Part shown: positions 1-7,876 of the stretch, piece after piece
Layout: each line of letters begins with the position of its first letter
How positions within the stretch are numbered: the first letter of the stretch is position 1
Source: Planctomycetota bacterium
GTDB taxonomy: Bacteria > Planctomycetota > UBA1135 > GCA-002686595
Assembly (NCBI GenBank): GCA_016795325.1
Contig: JAEUHY010000015.1
Span: 930,001-994,000, forward strand
DNA length: 64,000 nt
Reading direction: 5' to 3'
Translations under genes and position numbers: made by a program
Notes under the pieces: model-generated
Told to the model about the DNA's origin: nothing
Databases searched by the model: none
What the model saw: the letters and a program-made list of their open reading frames with translations, nothing else

Positions 1-344
1 TGCGCGGGCGCGACACGATCAGCGGTTTGCCGCGGCGCGCGGTGATCACCTCGATCGAGATCCGCGAAGCGCTCTCGGAGCCTGTGCGCCAGATCTGCGA
101 GGCCACGCGGGCCGTGCTGGAAGAAGCGCCGCCCGAACTGTCCTCGGACATCTGCGAGAGCGGAGTGACGCTGGTCGGCGGCGGCGCCTTGTTGCTCGGC
201 ATTCAGGACGCGATGAGCGACGCCCTCGGCATCCCGGCGCGCGTGGCCCCCGATCCGCTGACGGCGGTGGCGCGCGGCACTGGCGCGTTCCTCGAGCGCC
301 TCGACGTGTTCTCGCGTGTGCTCTCCAGCGACGACGAGGGTTGA
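1..344 (+). CDS. mreB: Rod shape-determining protein MreB, C-terminal part
   Basis: This is the 3' end of an actin-like MreB, the filament protein that positions the cell-wall elongation machinery under the inner membrane. The frame is already open at the left edge, so the start lies outside the window. Visible family features are GRDTISGLPRR, then EIREALSEPV, then the C-terminal phosphate/adenosine-site motif VTLVGGGALL followed by DPLTAVARGTGAFLE. All match the last ~110 residues of MreB. It is followed by mreC, mreD, PBP2 and rodA in the classical order. The TTG at 27 is internal and not a start. Family identity is clear from sequence; the filament role is family knowledge. Confidence 0.93.
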   Translation, partial: RGRDTISGLPRRAVITSIEIREALSEPVRQICEATRAVLEEAPPELSSDICESGVTLVGGGALLLGIQDAMSDALGIPARVAPDPLTAVARGTGAFLERLDVFSRVLSSDDEG

Positions 345-360
345 GCGCATCGGGCGCGAT

Positions 361-439
361 GGCCTGCGCGCGCGCGTCGCGCGAGACGGCCTGCGCGCGC
401 GCGTCGCGCGAGACGGCCTGCGCGCGCGCGTCGCGCGAC
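361..439. repeat. Three tandem 27-bp units between mreB and mreC
   Basis: Two exact 27-bp copies (361-387, 388-414) and a third truncated copy (415-439) lie between the mreB stop and the mreC start. Each unit begins GGCCTGCGCGCGCGCGTCG and is almost pure CG alternation in its middle. No protein frame is evident. It may be a slippage-prone spacer or form strong RNA structure in the polycistronic leader of mreC. Confidence 0.85.
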
Positions 440-468
440 GTGCCCGGCCGGCGTAGTTTGGTGACGCC

Positions 469-1827
469 GTGCGCCGTTCCACGACCAGGCTCCTGTTCGC
501 TGTTGCGTTCGTAGCGAGCGCTGCGCTCAGCGTGCGCCCGAACGCACTGCTCGAGCGCGGGGCGCAAGTGCTCGCAGCTCCGACGCGCTTGCTCGCCGAG
601 TTGTGCGCACCGCTGCGCTGGCTGCGGCTGCGTTCGGCGCACGCCGCGCAGACGCAACTGATCGAACGCGAGGAGCTCGAGCACTCCGCGCGCGTCGAAC
701 TGCGCCGGCAGCAACGGTTCGCCGCCGAGCCGCACGCACCGCACTTGCGCATGGGGCGACGTTTCGTGCACGCGGAAGTCGTCGACCGAAGCGCAGATCG
801 TTACGACACGTTGCTCGTGCGCATCGACGGACTCGAACGCGCGGGACTCGCGCCCGGCATGCCGGTCGTGCACGGCGAGAACTTCGTCGGCCGCCTGCTC
901 GAGTTCGATCCCGCGCGGCCGGGCCACGCGCTCGTCGAACTCGTCACCGCGCGCGGCTTCGCGGTCGGCGCACGACTCGCGGAGGCCGAGGCCGGCGGCG
1001 CTCCGCTGCGCTGCGTGGTCGGCGGAATCGCTGCGCATTCACTTCGCGGGCGCGCGCCGCGACTTGCGCTCGTGGCGCCGAGCGCGCGCGAACTGCCCGC
1101 GTCGAACGTGTACGTCGACGAAGGACTCTCCGCGCTCGCGCCGTACCGCGAGCAAGCGGCGGGCTTCGTTCTCGGGCGCGTCGAAGCGGCGCCCTTCGGC
1201 GAGTACGTGGTCGTGCCCGGGCTCGATCTGCTCGGCGGTCCGTTCCGCGTCGCCATCGCCGCGCCCGAAGCGATCGAGCGCGCCGGTGGACTCGAGCCGT
1301 ACGAGCCGCTCTCCGATCCGCTCTGGGCGCCGGCGCGCGTCTTGGCGCGCAGCGCTGGGGCGCGCGAGGGCTTCACCTTGTCGGTCGGCGCGCTCGAGGG
1401 CGTGCGCCGCGGCGCGGCCTTCGTCGTGGGCTCGCGTTTGATCGGCCGCGTGCTCGAGGTCGACGCGCTGCGCTGCTCGGTGGCGAGCCTCGCCGACCGA
1501 GGTTGGTTGCTCCCCGCGGTCGCCTTGCCGCTCGATGGCGCCGAGGGCGACGTGCGCGGCGTGTTGATCGGACTTGGGGCCGCGCGCGACGACGCACGCG
1601 CCTTCGAATGCGAGTGGCGCGCCGCACACGAGTTCGAGCGCGCTGCTGCGGAGTTCGAGGTCCAGTTCTTCAGCGGCTCGGGCGCGCCGGGCATTCCCAG
1701 CGGATTGTGGCTGGGGGCTGCGCGAGTGACGAATTCCGCGGCGCCGCAGCGCGTGCGTCTGGAGACCGGCGTCGACCTGCGGGCGACTCCGCGAGGCTTC
1801 GTCCGGCGCGAGGAGTCGCAGCCGTGA
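469..1827 (+). CDS. mreC: Rod shape-determining protein MreC, enlarged with an internal duplication
   Basis: MreC is a bitopic inner-membrane protein whose periplasmic beta-rich part links MreB to PBP2. The GTG start gives 452 residues, against roughly 270-350 in most MreC. An N-terminal hydrophobic segment (about 4-20) is followed by a helical region (about 35-85) suited to the MreC dimer coiled coil, then the core with VVDRSADRYDTLLVRIDG and PGMPVVHGENFVGRLLE. A second, similar block (about 290-400) carries ARVLARSAGAREGFTLSVG and GAAFVVGSRLIGRVLE, so the core appears duplicated. The gene overlaps mreD by GTGA. The start codon is not fixed by a clear ribosome-binding site. Family call rests on motif order and operon position. 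Confidence 0.82.
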   Translation: MRRSTTRLLFAVAFVASAALSVRPNALLERGAQVLAAPTRLLAELCAPLRWLRLRSAHAAQTQLIEREELEHSARVELRRQQRFAAEPHAPHLRMGRRFVHAEVVDRSADRYDTLLVRIDGLERAGLAPGMPVVHGENFVGRLLEFDPARPGHALVELVTARGFAVGARLAEAEAGGAPLRCVVGGIAAHSLRGRAPRLALVAPSARELPASNVYVDEGLSALAPYREQAAGFVLGRVEAAPFGEYVVVPGLDLLGGPFRVAIAAPEAIERAGGLEPYEPLSDPLWAPARVLARSAGAREGFTLSVGALEGVRRGAAFVVGSRLIGRVLEVDALRCSVASLADRGWLLPAVALPLDGAEGDVRGVLIGLGAARDDARAFECEWRAAHEFERAAAEFEVQFFSGSGAPGIPSGLWLGAARVTNSAAPQRVRLETGVDLRATPRGFVRREESQP

Positions 1828-2396
1828 GCGCGAATGTGGTGCTCGCGTCGTGCGGCGTCGTCCTGTGGGCGACGTGGGCCAACGCGTTGAGCGAAGAACT
1901 CGCAGCACGCCTGTTGGGCGTGTGGGCGCCGGACCTCGGGATCGTGCTGCTGGTGGTGTTCGCCGCGCGCGTGCGCACGAGCTACCTGCCGTGGCTCGCG
2001 CCCGTGCTGGCCCTGGCGCGCTGCGCAAGTTCGATCGAACCGCTGTTCGCCGAACTTGCTGCGTGTCTCGGCGCGGTCGGCGCCGTGCGTGCGCTTCGCG
2101 CCGGCCTCGACCTCACGCCGCGCCTGGCGCTGGCCGCCGCCACGGGAGCGATCGCCGCGGGCTGGACGGTCTGGCTGGCGTGGATCGCGCAGCTGCGCGT
2201 CGACGAGCACTTCCAGCGCGCCGCGCTCGATGCGCCCGCAACGCTTGCCGGTTGGCGCGCTGCGCTCGAGTTTGCGCCCGGCGCACTTTCCAGCGCGCTG
2301 GCTGCGCTGCTTCTCGCGCCGCTCGTGCGCCGCTTGCCCGGGCTGTCGGTGCTGGAGGGCCGCCGTCCATGGCAGGTCGCCGCATCGCTCCGTTGA
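1824..2396 (+). CDS. mreD: MreD-like integral membrane protein
   Basis: A 190-residue protein made almost entirely of hydrophobic helices (about 5-6 predicted), placed exactly where mreD sits in rod-shape operons. The GTG start overlaps the mreC stop (GTGA), and its end overlaps the PBP2 start by 28 bases, so the three are translationally coupled. MreD is poorly conserved in sequence and is usually recognised by size, hydrophobicity and context, as here. It would act in the inner membrane with MreC and PBP2. No catalytic motif is visible. The alternative is an unrelated small membrane protein that has replaced MreD. Confidence 0.65.
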   Translation: MSANVVLASCGVVLWATWANALSEELAARLLGVWAPDLGIVLLVVFAARVRTSYLPWLAPVLALARCASSIEPLFAELAACLGAVGAVRALRAGLDLTPRLALAAATGAIAAGWTVWLAWIAQLRVDEHFQRAALDAPATLAGWRAALEFAPGALSSALAALLLAPLVRRLPGLSVLEGRRPWQVAASLR

Positions 2397-5300
2397 TCGT
2401 CCTGGTGTTCGTGGGCGTGGCGCTGCTCCTCGCGCGCCTCTACCACATCCAGATCGTCGAGCGCGACGTCTGGACCTCCGAGGCCGCCGGGCTGGTGCGC
2501 GCCGGCGCGATCCGTCCGTACACCCGCGGCGCCATCTTCGATGCGCGCGGTCGTGCGCTGCGCGAGGATCGCGCGAGCTACCAGCTGGAGTTCGTGTACC
2601 GCGAGTTTCGCCGCGCGCATCCGCTGGGGCTGGTCGCGCATGCGCGGTCGGCGCTGCTGGGGCGCAACATCGCGCTGCGCGAGGCCTTCGAAAACCTCGA
2701 GCCGTGGTGCGACGAACTGTTGCGCCTCGCGCCGCGCCAACTCGACGAGTTCGCCCTGGGCGGCCCGTTGAACAGCGGCGCGCTGCAGGTCGCCGCCACG
2801 CTCACGCCCGCGCTCGAGGAGCGGCGCGCGCGGCGCGCGGACGCGCGCTACTACGTGCACGTGTTGCTCGCGCTCGCGCACAGCGACGATGCGAGCTTCG
2901 CGCCCAAGGATCGCAGCCAACTGGCCAAGCTCGCCGCGGACAACCCGGACGCGAGTTGGCTCGAGCTCGCAGGCGCGCTGTGGAAACGCGACGTCACCGA
3001 GCTGCAGGCGGATTTGGCTGCGCGGCTCGCGCGTTCGCGCGCGGATCTGCAGGCGCTCTCAGCGGCCCTCGCGCGCGAAGCCGCGAAGGAGGACGCTGCG
3101 GCGCCGACCGAGGCTGGCGCGCTCGACGCGTTTCTGGCGACGCTCGACGCGCAGCGCGAGCGCGTGGCGGACGAGAGCGCCAGCGCGCTGTTCCGCGAGG
3201 CCGCGGGCTTCTCCGCGCACCGCATCGAGCCGCACATCCTGGTCGACGCGCTTGACCTGGATTGGATCGCGGCGCGGCTGGCCTGGGATCGGGAGCGCAT
3301 GCTCGCCTGGCTCGAGCGCGCGCGTGCGGAGTACCGCCGCGTTCTGCTCGACGCTGCACCCGAGCGCGCGACGGCGCAACTCGAGCTGGGCGTGCGGCGT
3401 GAAGACCCAGCCGAACTGGTGGCGGCGTGCTGGGCGGCGCAGTTCGTGCACCCCGCGGAACGCGCTGACGGCGTCACGTGGCGCGAGTGGCGCAAACTCA
3501 GCGTGCTCGACGAGTTGTCCGACTTGCTCGTGGGCTTCGACGGCCGCGAATTGCCTCTCGAGCGTGCGCCGGCCCTGCCGTTCGAGACGCTCGAGCGCGG
3601 CGCGCAGGCGGCGCCGCTCGAGTGGCTCGGCCTCGCGCGACTCGAACTTGGTGCGAGCGCTGGCGCCGAGGAGCTCGAGGCCGCGGCGCAGGCCTGGAGC
3701 GCCGCCTTCGAGGGGCGCATGGACCGCGAGTGGGTGCGCCAACGCTGCGCCGACGTGTTCGCGCGTTGGGAACAGGAACTGCAGAAAGCGCTCGCGGAGC
3801 GGCTTGCCGTTCCCGCACCCGGCGAACGCTGGCGGCTGCGCGATGAGCGGCTCGAAAAGGCGCTGGAGCGCGCGCGCCACGTGCTCAAGGACTACGGCAG
3901 CCGGCCGCGGACGCTGCTTGCGCGCCCGAGTTACGAGTTGGCGCACATGGTTGCGCGCCACCGCGATCGTTACGCCGGCTTCGTCGTGCAGGACACGCGC
4001 GAACGGGTGGCGCGCCTCGGCCGCGACGGACGTCCTGTGGCCGAGGCCTTGGTGGGGGCGGTCGGCGCGCCCAGCTACCAGGAGGAACTGCTTGCGGGTG
4101 AACTGCGCGCCGAGTTCTTCAGCCTCGCGCGCAAGGGCCTGCGCGCCGCGGGCGACGTCGAAGAACTCGCGTGGCTCGCGCAGACGCTCAAGCGTCCCGA
4201 TGAACTGCGCGGGCGCGGCGGCGTCGAGGCGTACTTCGACGCGGAGCTCTCCGGCCGCAACGGTTATCGCGAGGTGCGCGGGCTGCAGGATCTGGTCGAG
4301 CGCTCGTTCGAACTCGATGTTCCGCCGATCGACGGCGCGGATCTGACCTTGACGCTCGACCTCGATCTGCAGGAGGAAGCCGCTGCGGTGCTCGCCGCGC
4401 CGGAAGGTCCTCCCGATCCGCACCAGTGCGACTACGCGTGGCTCTCGCGGCCGACGGGCGCCATCGTGTTGATGCGCGTCGACGGCGACGTGCTCGCGGC
4501 GGCGTCGTATCCGGTCGTCGCGCGCGACGACCGCGGACCCGCCGGGATCGCCGACGCGCCCTTCGAGCGCACGCTGCGCAAGCCGGGCTTCCAGCCGCCG
4601 GGATCGAGCTTCAAGCCCTTCGTCGCGCTGTGGGCGCTCGAGCGCGTCGCGAACACGGATCCGCAGCGCGTACTCGAGTGCGCCATGTTGCCCGACGGGC
4701 GCGGCGCGGGTTACGTCGACGTGCGCTGCAACGTGCACGTCGGCCACGGAGCGGTCGACTTGCGCGATGCGCTCAAGCGCTCCTGCAACAGCTACTTCGC
4801 GATGCTCGGCGAGCGTTTCTCGCACGCCGATTGGAGCGCCATGGCGGCGGAGTTCGGCTTCGGACAACCGACCGGCGTGCGCGCCCTGGGACCGCGGGCG
4901 GGACTTTACGAGGACAGTTTTCCGCAACTGTTCCAGCGCGAGCTCAGCGGGCGCGGACCGCGCTTGGCGGGCAACGGCCTGTCGGTCGTCGAAGCGACGC
5001 CGATGCAACTCGCACGCGCGACGGCGGCGCTCGCCACCGGAGCGCTGCCGCAGGTGCGCCTCGTGCAGCGCATCGGCGCGCAGGACTTCGCCCCGGAGTC
5101 GCGTCCGATCGCCATCTCGCACGCGTCGCTCGAGTTCGTGCGCGGCGCGATGGTGGCGTGCGCCAACGAAGCCGGCGGATCGGCGCGCGACGCGCTGAAC
5201 GAGCGCGAGCTGGGCTTCGTGCTCGCGGCCAAGACCGGCAGCGGCGACATCGGCGTGGAGCGCGTCGCGACCGCGGATGGACAGTCGCGCGTGCGCAAGC

Positions 5301-5467
5301 ACACCTGGCTCATCAGCTACTTCCCGGCGCACGAGCCGCGCTATGTGCTGGTCGTATTCTGCCACGACACGCTGCAGACCGCGAGCCACAGTTCGATCTG
5401 GGTCGCTCGGCAGTTCCTGCAGCGCCCGCTCGTGCGCGAGTTCCTCGCGCAGGACGGAGGTTTGTGA
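2369..5467 (+). CDS. mrdA: Penicillin-binding protein 2 with a very large insertion
   Basis: Class B PBP, the peptidoglycan DD-transpeptidase of the elongasome, anchored in the inner membrane with its catalytic domain in the periplasm. The ATG at 2369 gives 1032 residues, against about 600-650 for typical PBP2. The N-terminus has one membrane helix (8-24) and the RGAIFDARG motif. The transpeptidase domain begins near residue 655 and has all three active-site motifs: S746-S-F-K749, S805-C-N807 and K955-T-G957. The extra ~400 residues (about 85-500) are Ala/Arg/Glu-rich and helical, within the pedestal region. It overlaps mreD upstream, and its TGA shares bases with the rodA ATG. RodA is the expected glycosyltransferase partner. 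Confidence 0.95.
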   Translation: MAGRRIAPLIVLVFVGVALLLARLYHIQIVERDVWTSEAAGLVRAGAIRPYTRGAIFDARGRALREDRASYQLEFVYREFRRAHPLGLVAHARSALLGRNIALREAFENLEPWCDELLRLAPRQLDEFALGGPLNSGALQVAATLTPALEERRARRADARYYVHVLLALAHSDDASFAPKDRSQLAKLAADNPDASWLELAGALWKRDVTELQADLAARLARSRADLQALSAALAREAAKEDAAAPTEAGALDAFLATLDAQRERVADESASALFREAAGFSAHRIEPHILVDALDLDWIAARLAWDRERMLAWLERARAEYRRVLLDAAPERATAQLELGVRREDPAELVAACWAAQFVHPAERADGVTWREWRKLSVLDELSDLLVGFDGRELPLERAPALPFETLERGAQAAPLEWLGLARLELGASAGAEELEAAAQAWSAAFEGRMDREWVRQRCADVFARWEQELQKALAERLAVPAPGERWRLRDERLEKALERARHVLKDYGSRPRTLLARPSYELAHMVARHRDRYAGFVVQDTRERVARLGRDGRPVAEALVGAVGAPSYQEELLAGELRAEFFSLARKGLRAAGDVEELAWLAQTLKRPDELRGRGGVEAYFDAELSGRNGYREVRGLQDLVERSFELDVPPIDGADLTLTLDLDLQEEAAAVLAAPEGPPDPHQCDYAWLSRPTGAIVLMRVDGDVLAAASYPVVARDDRGPAGIADAPFERTLRKPGFQPPGSSFKPFVALWALERVANTDPQRVLECAMLPDGRGAGYVDVRCNVHVGHGAVDLRDALKRSCNSYFAMLGERFSHADWSAMAAEFGFGQPTGVRALGPRAGLYEDSFPQLFQRELSGRGPRLAGNGLSVVEATPMQLARATAALATGALPQVRLVQRIGAQDFAPESRPIAISHASLEFVRGAMVACANEAGGSARDALNERELGFVLAAKTGSGDIGVERVATADGQSRVRKHTWLISYFPAHEPRYVLVVFCHDTLQTASHSSIWVARQFLQRPLVREFLAQDGGL

Positions 5468-6666
5468 TGCGCTCGAGCAACGCACCTTTCGAACGCCGCA
5501 GCGCGCTCGCGCAGGCCTTTTCGCTGCGCCTGGACTGGTGGCGCGTCGACTGGCACCTGCTCGCGCTCGCGCTCTCCTTGCTCGCGCTGGGGATTGTCGT
5601 CGTGCACTCGATCGCACTTGCGGACGACGCGCTCGGGCGCGACGGCGTCGACTTCGCCAAGCACGTGAAGAAGATCGTCGTCGCCTCGCCGATGTTGCTC
5701 GTCGGGCTGACGCTCAAGCCACGCTGGCTACGCCGCCACGCCTGGACGATCTACGGTGCGACCATCGTGCTGTTGCTGCTGCTGCCGTTCGTAGGTCACG
5801 TGCGCAACAACGCGACGCGCTGGATGCAGCTGCCGCTGATCGGCTTCGATCTGCAACCCAGCGAATTGGCCAAACTCGGTTTGGTCATCGCGCTGGCGCG
5901 CGTGCTGTATTCCTCGCGGCTGGAGCGCTGGCGCGACTGGCGCGCGCCGCTGGGCATCACGCTGCTGCCGCTGGCGCTGGTGATGATGCAGCCGGACTTG
6001 GGCACCGCGATGTCGATGGCGCCGGTATGCGCTGGAATGCTGTACCTCGCCGGCGCCTCCGGGCGACGCATCGCCGGGATTGCGCTGAGCGTGCTCGCGC
6101 TGGGCGTGCTCGCCTACAAGTTCGAGTGGCTGCGCGACTATCAACTCGAGCGCGTCGAGACCTGGCTCGAGTCCTTCGGCGCCTCCGCCTTGATCGACGG
6201 ACGCACCGGTTCGGCGTTCCACACCTACCACGCGCGCGTCGCGATCGGGAATGGGGGCTGGTGGGGGCAGGGGCTGGGCAACGGCGTCGCCAACGAAGCG
6301 GGGCACTTGCCCGAACGCGATTGCGATTCGATCGTCGCGGTGATCGCCGAGGAGGCCGGGTTCGTCGGTGCGAGCGCAGTGCTCGTGCTCTACGCCCTGA
6401 TGGTGGTGCTGCTTCTTTCGAGTGCCGGCCAGATTCGCGAACGCTTCTCGCGCCTGGTGGTGGGGGGCTTGGGCTTGCACTTCGCCTCGCACCTGTTCGT
6501 GAACGTCGGCGTGAACCTCGGCCTAGTGCCGATGACCGGGCTGCCGTTGCCGCTGTTCTCGACCGGCGGCTCCGCCATGCTCGCGACCTTCGCTGCGCTC
6601 GGGCTGGCGCTGGGGCTCGCGGCCCAACGCGAGGCCGCGCTCGACGAGGACGCCTTCCGTGATTGA
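5467..6666 (+). CDS. rodA: Rod shape-determining protein RodA (SEDS glycosyltransferase)
   Basis: SEDS-family peptidoglycan polymerase that uses lipid II and pairs with PBP2. The protein has 399 residues and about ten membrane helices, a normal size for RodA. Family signatures are QPSELAKLGL, MMQPDLGTAM, GQGLGNGVAN, then HLPERDCDSIVAVIAEEAGF and the closing GLPLPLFSTGGSAML. The ATG at 5467 overlaps the PBP2 TGA, giving tight translational coupling that fits a 1:1 complex. The following lipoprotein gene overlaps its end. Nothing in the sequence separates it from FtsW except context and the PBP2 partner. Confidence 0.95.
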   Translation: MRSSNAPFERRSALAQAFSLRLDWWRVDWHLLALALSLLALGIVVVHSIALADDALGRDGVDFAKHVKKIVVASPMLLVGLTLKPRWLRRHAWTIYGATIVLLLLLPFVGHVRNNATRWMQLPLIGFDLQPSELAKLGLVIALARVLYSSRLERWRDWRAPLGITLLPLALVMMQPDLGTAMSMAPVCAGMLYLAGASGRRIAGIALSVLALGVLAYKFEWLRDYQLERVETWLESFGASALIDGRTGSAFHTYHARVAIGNGGWWGQGLGNGVANEAGHLPERDCDSIVAVIAEEAGFVGASAVLVLYALMVVLLLSSAGQIRERFSRLVVGGLGLHFASHLFVNVGVNLGLVPMTGLPLPLFSTGGSAMLATFAALGLALGLAAQREAALDEDAFRD

Positions 6667-7309
6667 CGTCCGCATGCTCTTCGTCGGGCTGGGGCTCGCG
6701 TTCTGCGGCGCCTGCTCGCCCAGCGCACGCGGCGTCGAACGTCCGGTCCCGGAGTGGACGTACCCGCTGCGGGTCACCATCGGGGCGGGCGAGTTCGAGG
6801 CGGTCGATGCGGAACTCGAGCGCCGCGCCGCGTTGCCCGCGGACGAGTACTTCGCGCTATGCCTGCGCGCCGAGGTGCGCGTGAAGCTCGAGCGCTACGA
6901 CGAAGCGGCGGCCGACCTGCGGCGCGCCCTCGAGCAGGAGCGGCCCGATGCGCCGTCCGCCTGGCGCGCGTGGCTGCGCTACGAACTGGGTTTTCTCACG
7001 TTCCACTTCGTCGGCACGCCGCAGGAGGCCCTGGAGCACTACGGAGCGGCGCTCGCGATCGATCCGCGGCACTTCAAGTCGCTCGAGCACCGCGGCTTCG
7101 TCCACGCGGAACTGGGCGACTTTGCGGCCGCGGCCGCGGATTGGCGGCAGGCGCTGGAGTGCTGGCCGGCGCAAATCGAACCAAGCGAGCGTGTGTGGGT
7201 CACAGAGTGGCTCGTCGTGGCGCTCCACAGCCTGGGACGTTCCGAAGAGGCGGAGAGCGTCGAACGCGACGAATCCGCGCGGCGCGCGGGCGCAGATTCC
7301 GGCGGCTGA
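6659..7309 (+). CDS. TPR-containing putative lipoprotein
   Basis: A 216-residue protein with an N-terminal hydrophobic stretch ending FCGAC, a weak lipobox with Cys19 as candidate lipidation site. An internal ATG at 6674 would shorten it by five residues and is equally possible. The rest is helical, with tetratricopeptide-like repeats such as [15 protein letters not shown] and [19 protein letters not shown]. Such repeats usually hold protein partners. It overlaps the end of rodA by eight bases, so it belongs to the rod-shape operon and may scaffold the elongation complex from the membrane face. That role is inference; no enzyme motif is visible. Confidence 0.75.
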   Translation: MIDVRMLFVGLGLAFCGACSPSARGVERPVPEWTYPLRVTIGAGEFEAVDAELERRAALPADEYFALCLRAEVRVKLERYDEAAADLRRALEQERPDAPSAWRAWLRYELGFLTFHFVGTPQEALEHYGAALAIDPRHFKSLEHRGFVHAELGDFAAAAADWRQALECWPAQIEPSERVWVTEWLVVALHSLGRSEEAESVERDESARRAGADSGG

Positions 7310-7325
7310 CCGCGCGTTCGCTCGA

Positions 7326-7354
7326 TTGCGCGCGTGTGGGCGTGCTCCTACACT
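7326..7354 (+). promoter_or_regulatory. Candidate promoter of the BMC operon
   Basis: TTGCGC (7326-7331), a 17-nt spacer and TACACT (7349-7354) fit a sigma-70-type -35/-10 pair in the 145-bp gap between the TPR lipoprotein and the first BMC gene. Transcription would start near 7361, leaving a leader of about 95 nt. The -35 matches the consensus only in its first three bases, so this is a suggestion. Confidence 0.4.
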
Positions 7355-7454
7355 CGCGCCCCGATCTGCGGGCTGGATGCGGTGCTCTCGCACGGGTGCG
7401 AGGCGCGGCGCCAGAGCCGGCGATCGCACGGGGCGAGGAGCCCGACAGCGAGCT

Positions 7455-7769
7455 ATGGAATACAACGCAATCGGCATGGTCGAGACCAAGGGTCTGATCG
7501 GTGCGATCGAGGCCGGCGACGCGATGGTCAAGGCCGCCGAGGTGGCCCTGTTCGGCAAGGTGAACATCACCGCCGGCTACAACACGATGTTCGTCAGCGG
7601 CGAAGTCGGTGCGGTCAAGGCCGCCACCGACGCCGGCGCGGCCGCCGCGCGCCGCGTGGGCGAACTCGTCACGGTGCACGTGATCCCGCGTCCGCACGAG
7701 CAGGTCTGGAAGCTGCTGCCCGACCTGAAGCCGGTCAAGCGCGGCGCCTACAACGCCAATCCCGACTAG
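7455..7769 (+). CDS. BMC-H shell hexamer protein 1
   Basis: A single BMC-domain protein of 104 residues that forms the flat hexagonal facets of a bacterial microcompartment. The N-terminal [20 protein letters not shown] and the later [14 protein letters not shown] are the classic BMC-H signatures, followed by [13 protein letters not shown]. Aligned to PduA without gaps, the pore-lining triplet is T39-A40-G41, unlike the second hexamer gene of this locus. The following residues Y42-N43 are also unusual. It ends in a short tail ([10 protein letters not shown]). It is the first gene of the operon, about 100 bp before the aldehyde dehydrogenase, which has its own ribosome-binding site. Assignment is clear; which metabolite passes the pore is unknown. 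Confidence 0.95.
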   Translation: MEYNAIGMVETKGLIGAIEAGDAMVKAAEVALFGKVNITAGYNTMFVSGEVGAVKAATDAGAAAARRVGELVTVHVIPRPHEQVWKLLPDLKPVKRGAYNANPD

Positions 7770-7876
7770 CGCGCCCGCGCTCGGATCCGACTGGGGGTTG
7801 CACGCGCGCGCGACGCGCGGCTCGCTCGGCGATCCAGCGCACGCGTTGCGTCAGAAACTTGCGCTAGGAGTTTCAC

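Noticed and set aside
1850..2368. Extension of PBP2 upstream to 1850
   Set aside because: It lies in the mreD gene in another frame and is Arg-rich; the ATG at 2369 starts a proper membrane helix.
3059..5617. An 852-codon minus-strand frame opposite PBP2
   Set aside because: Opposite a PBP2 with all catalytic motifs; it reads as low-complexity Arg/Ala/Glu.
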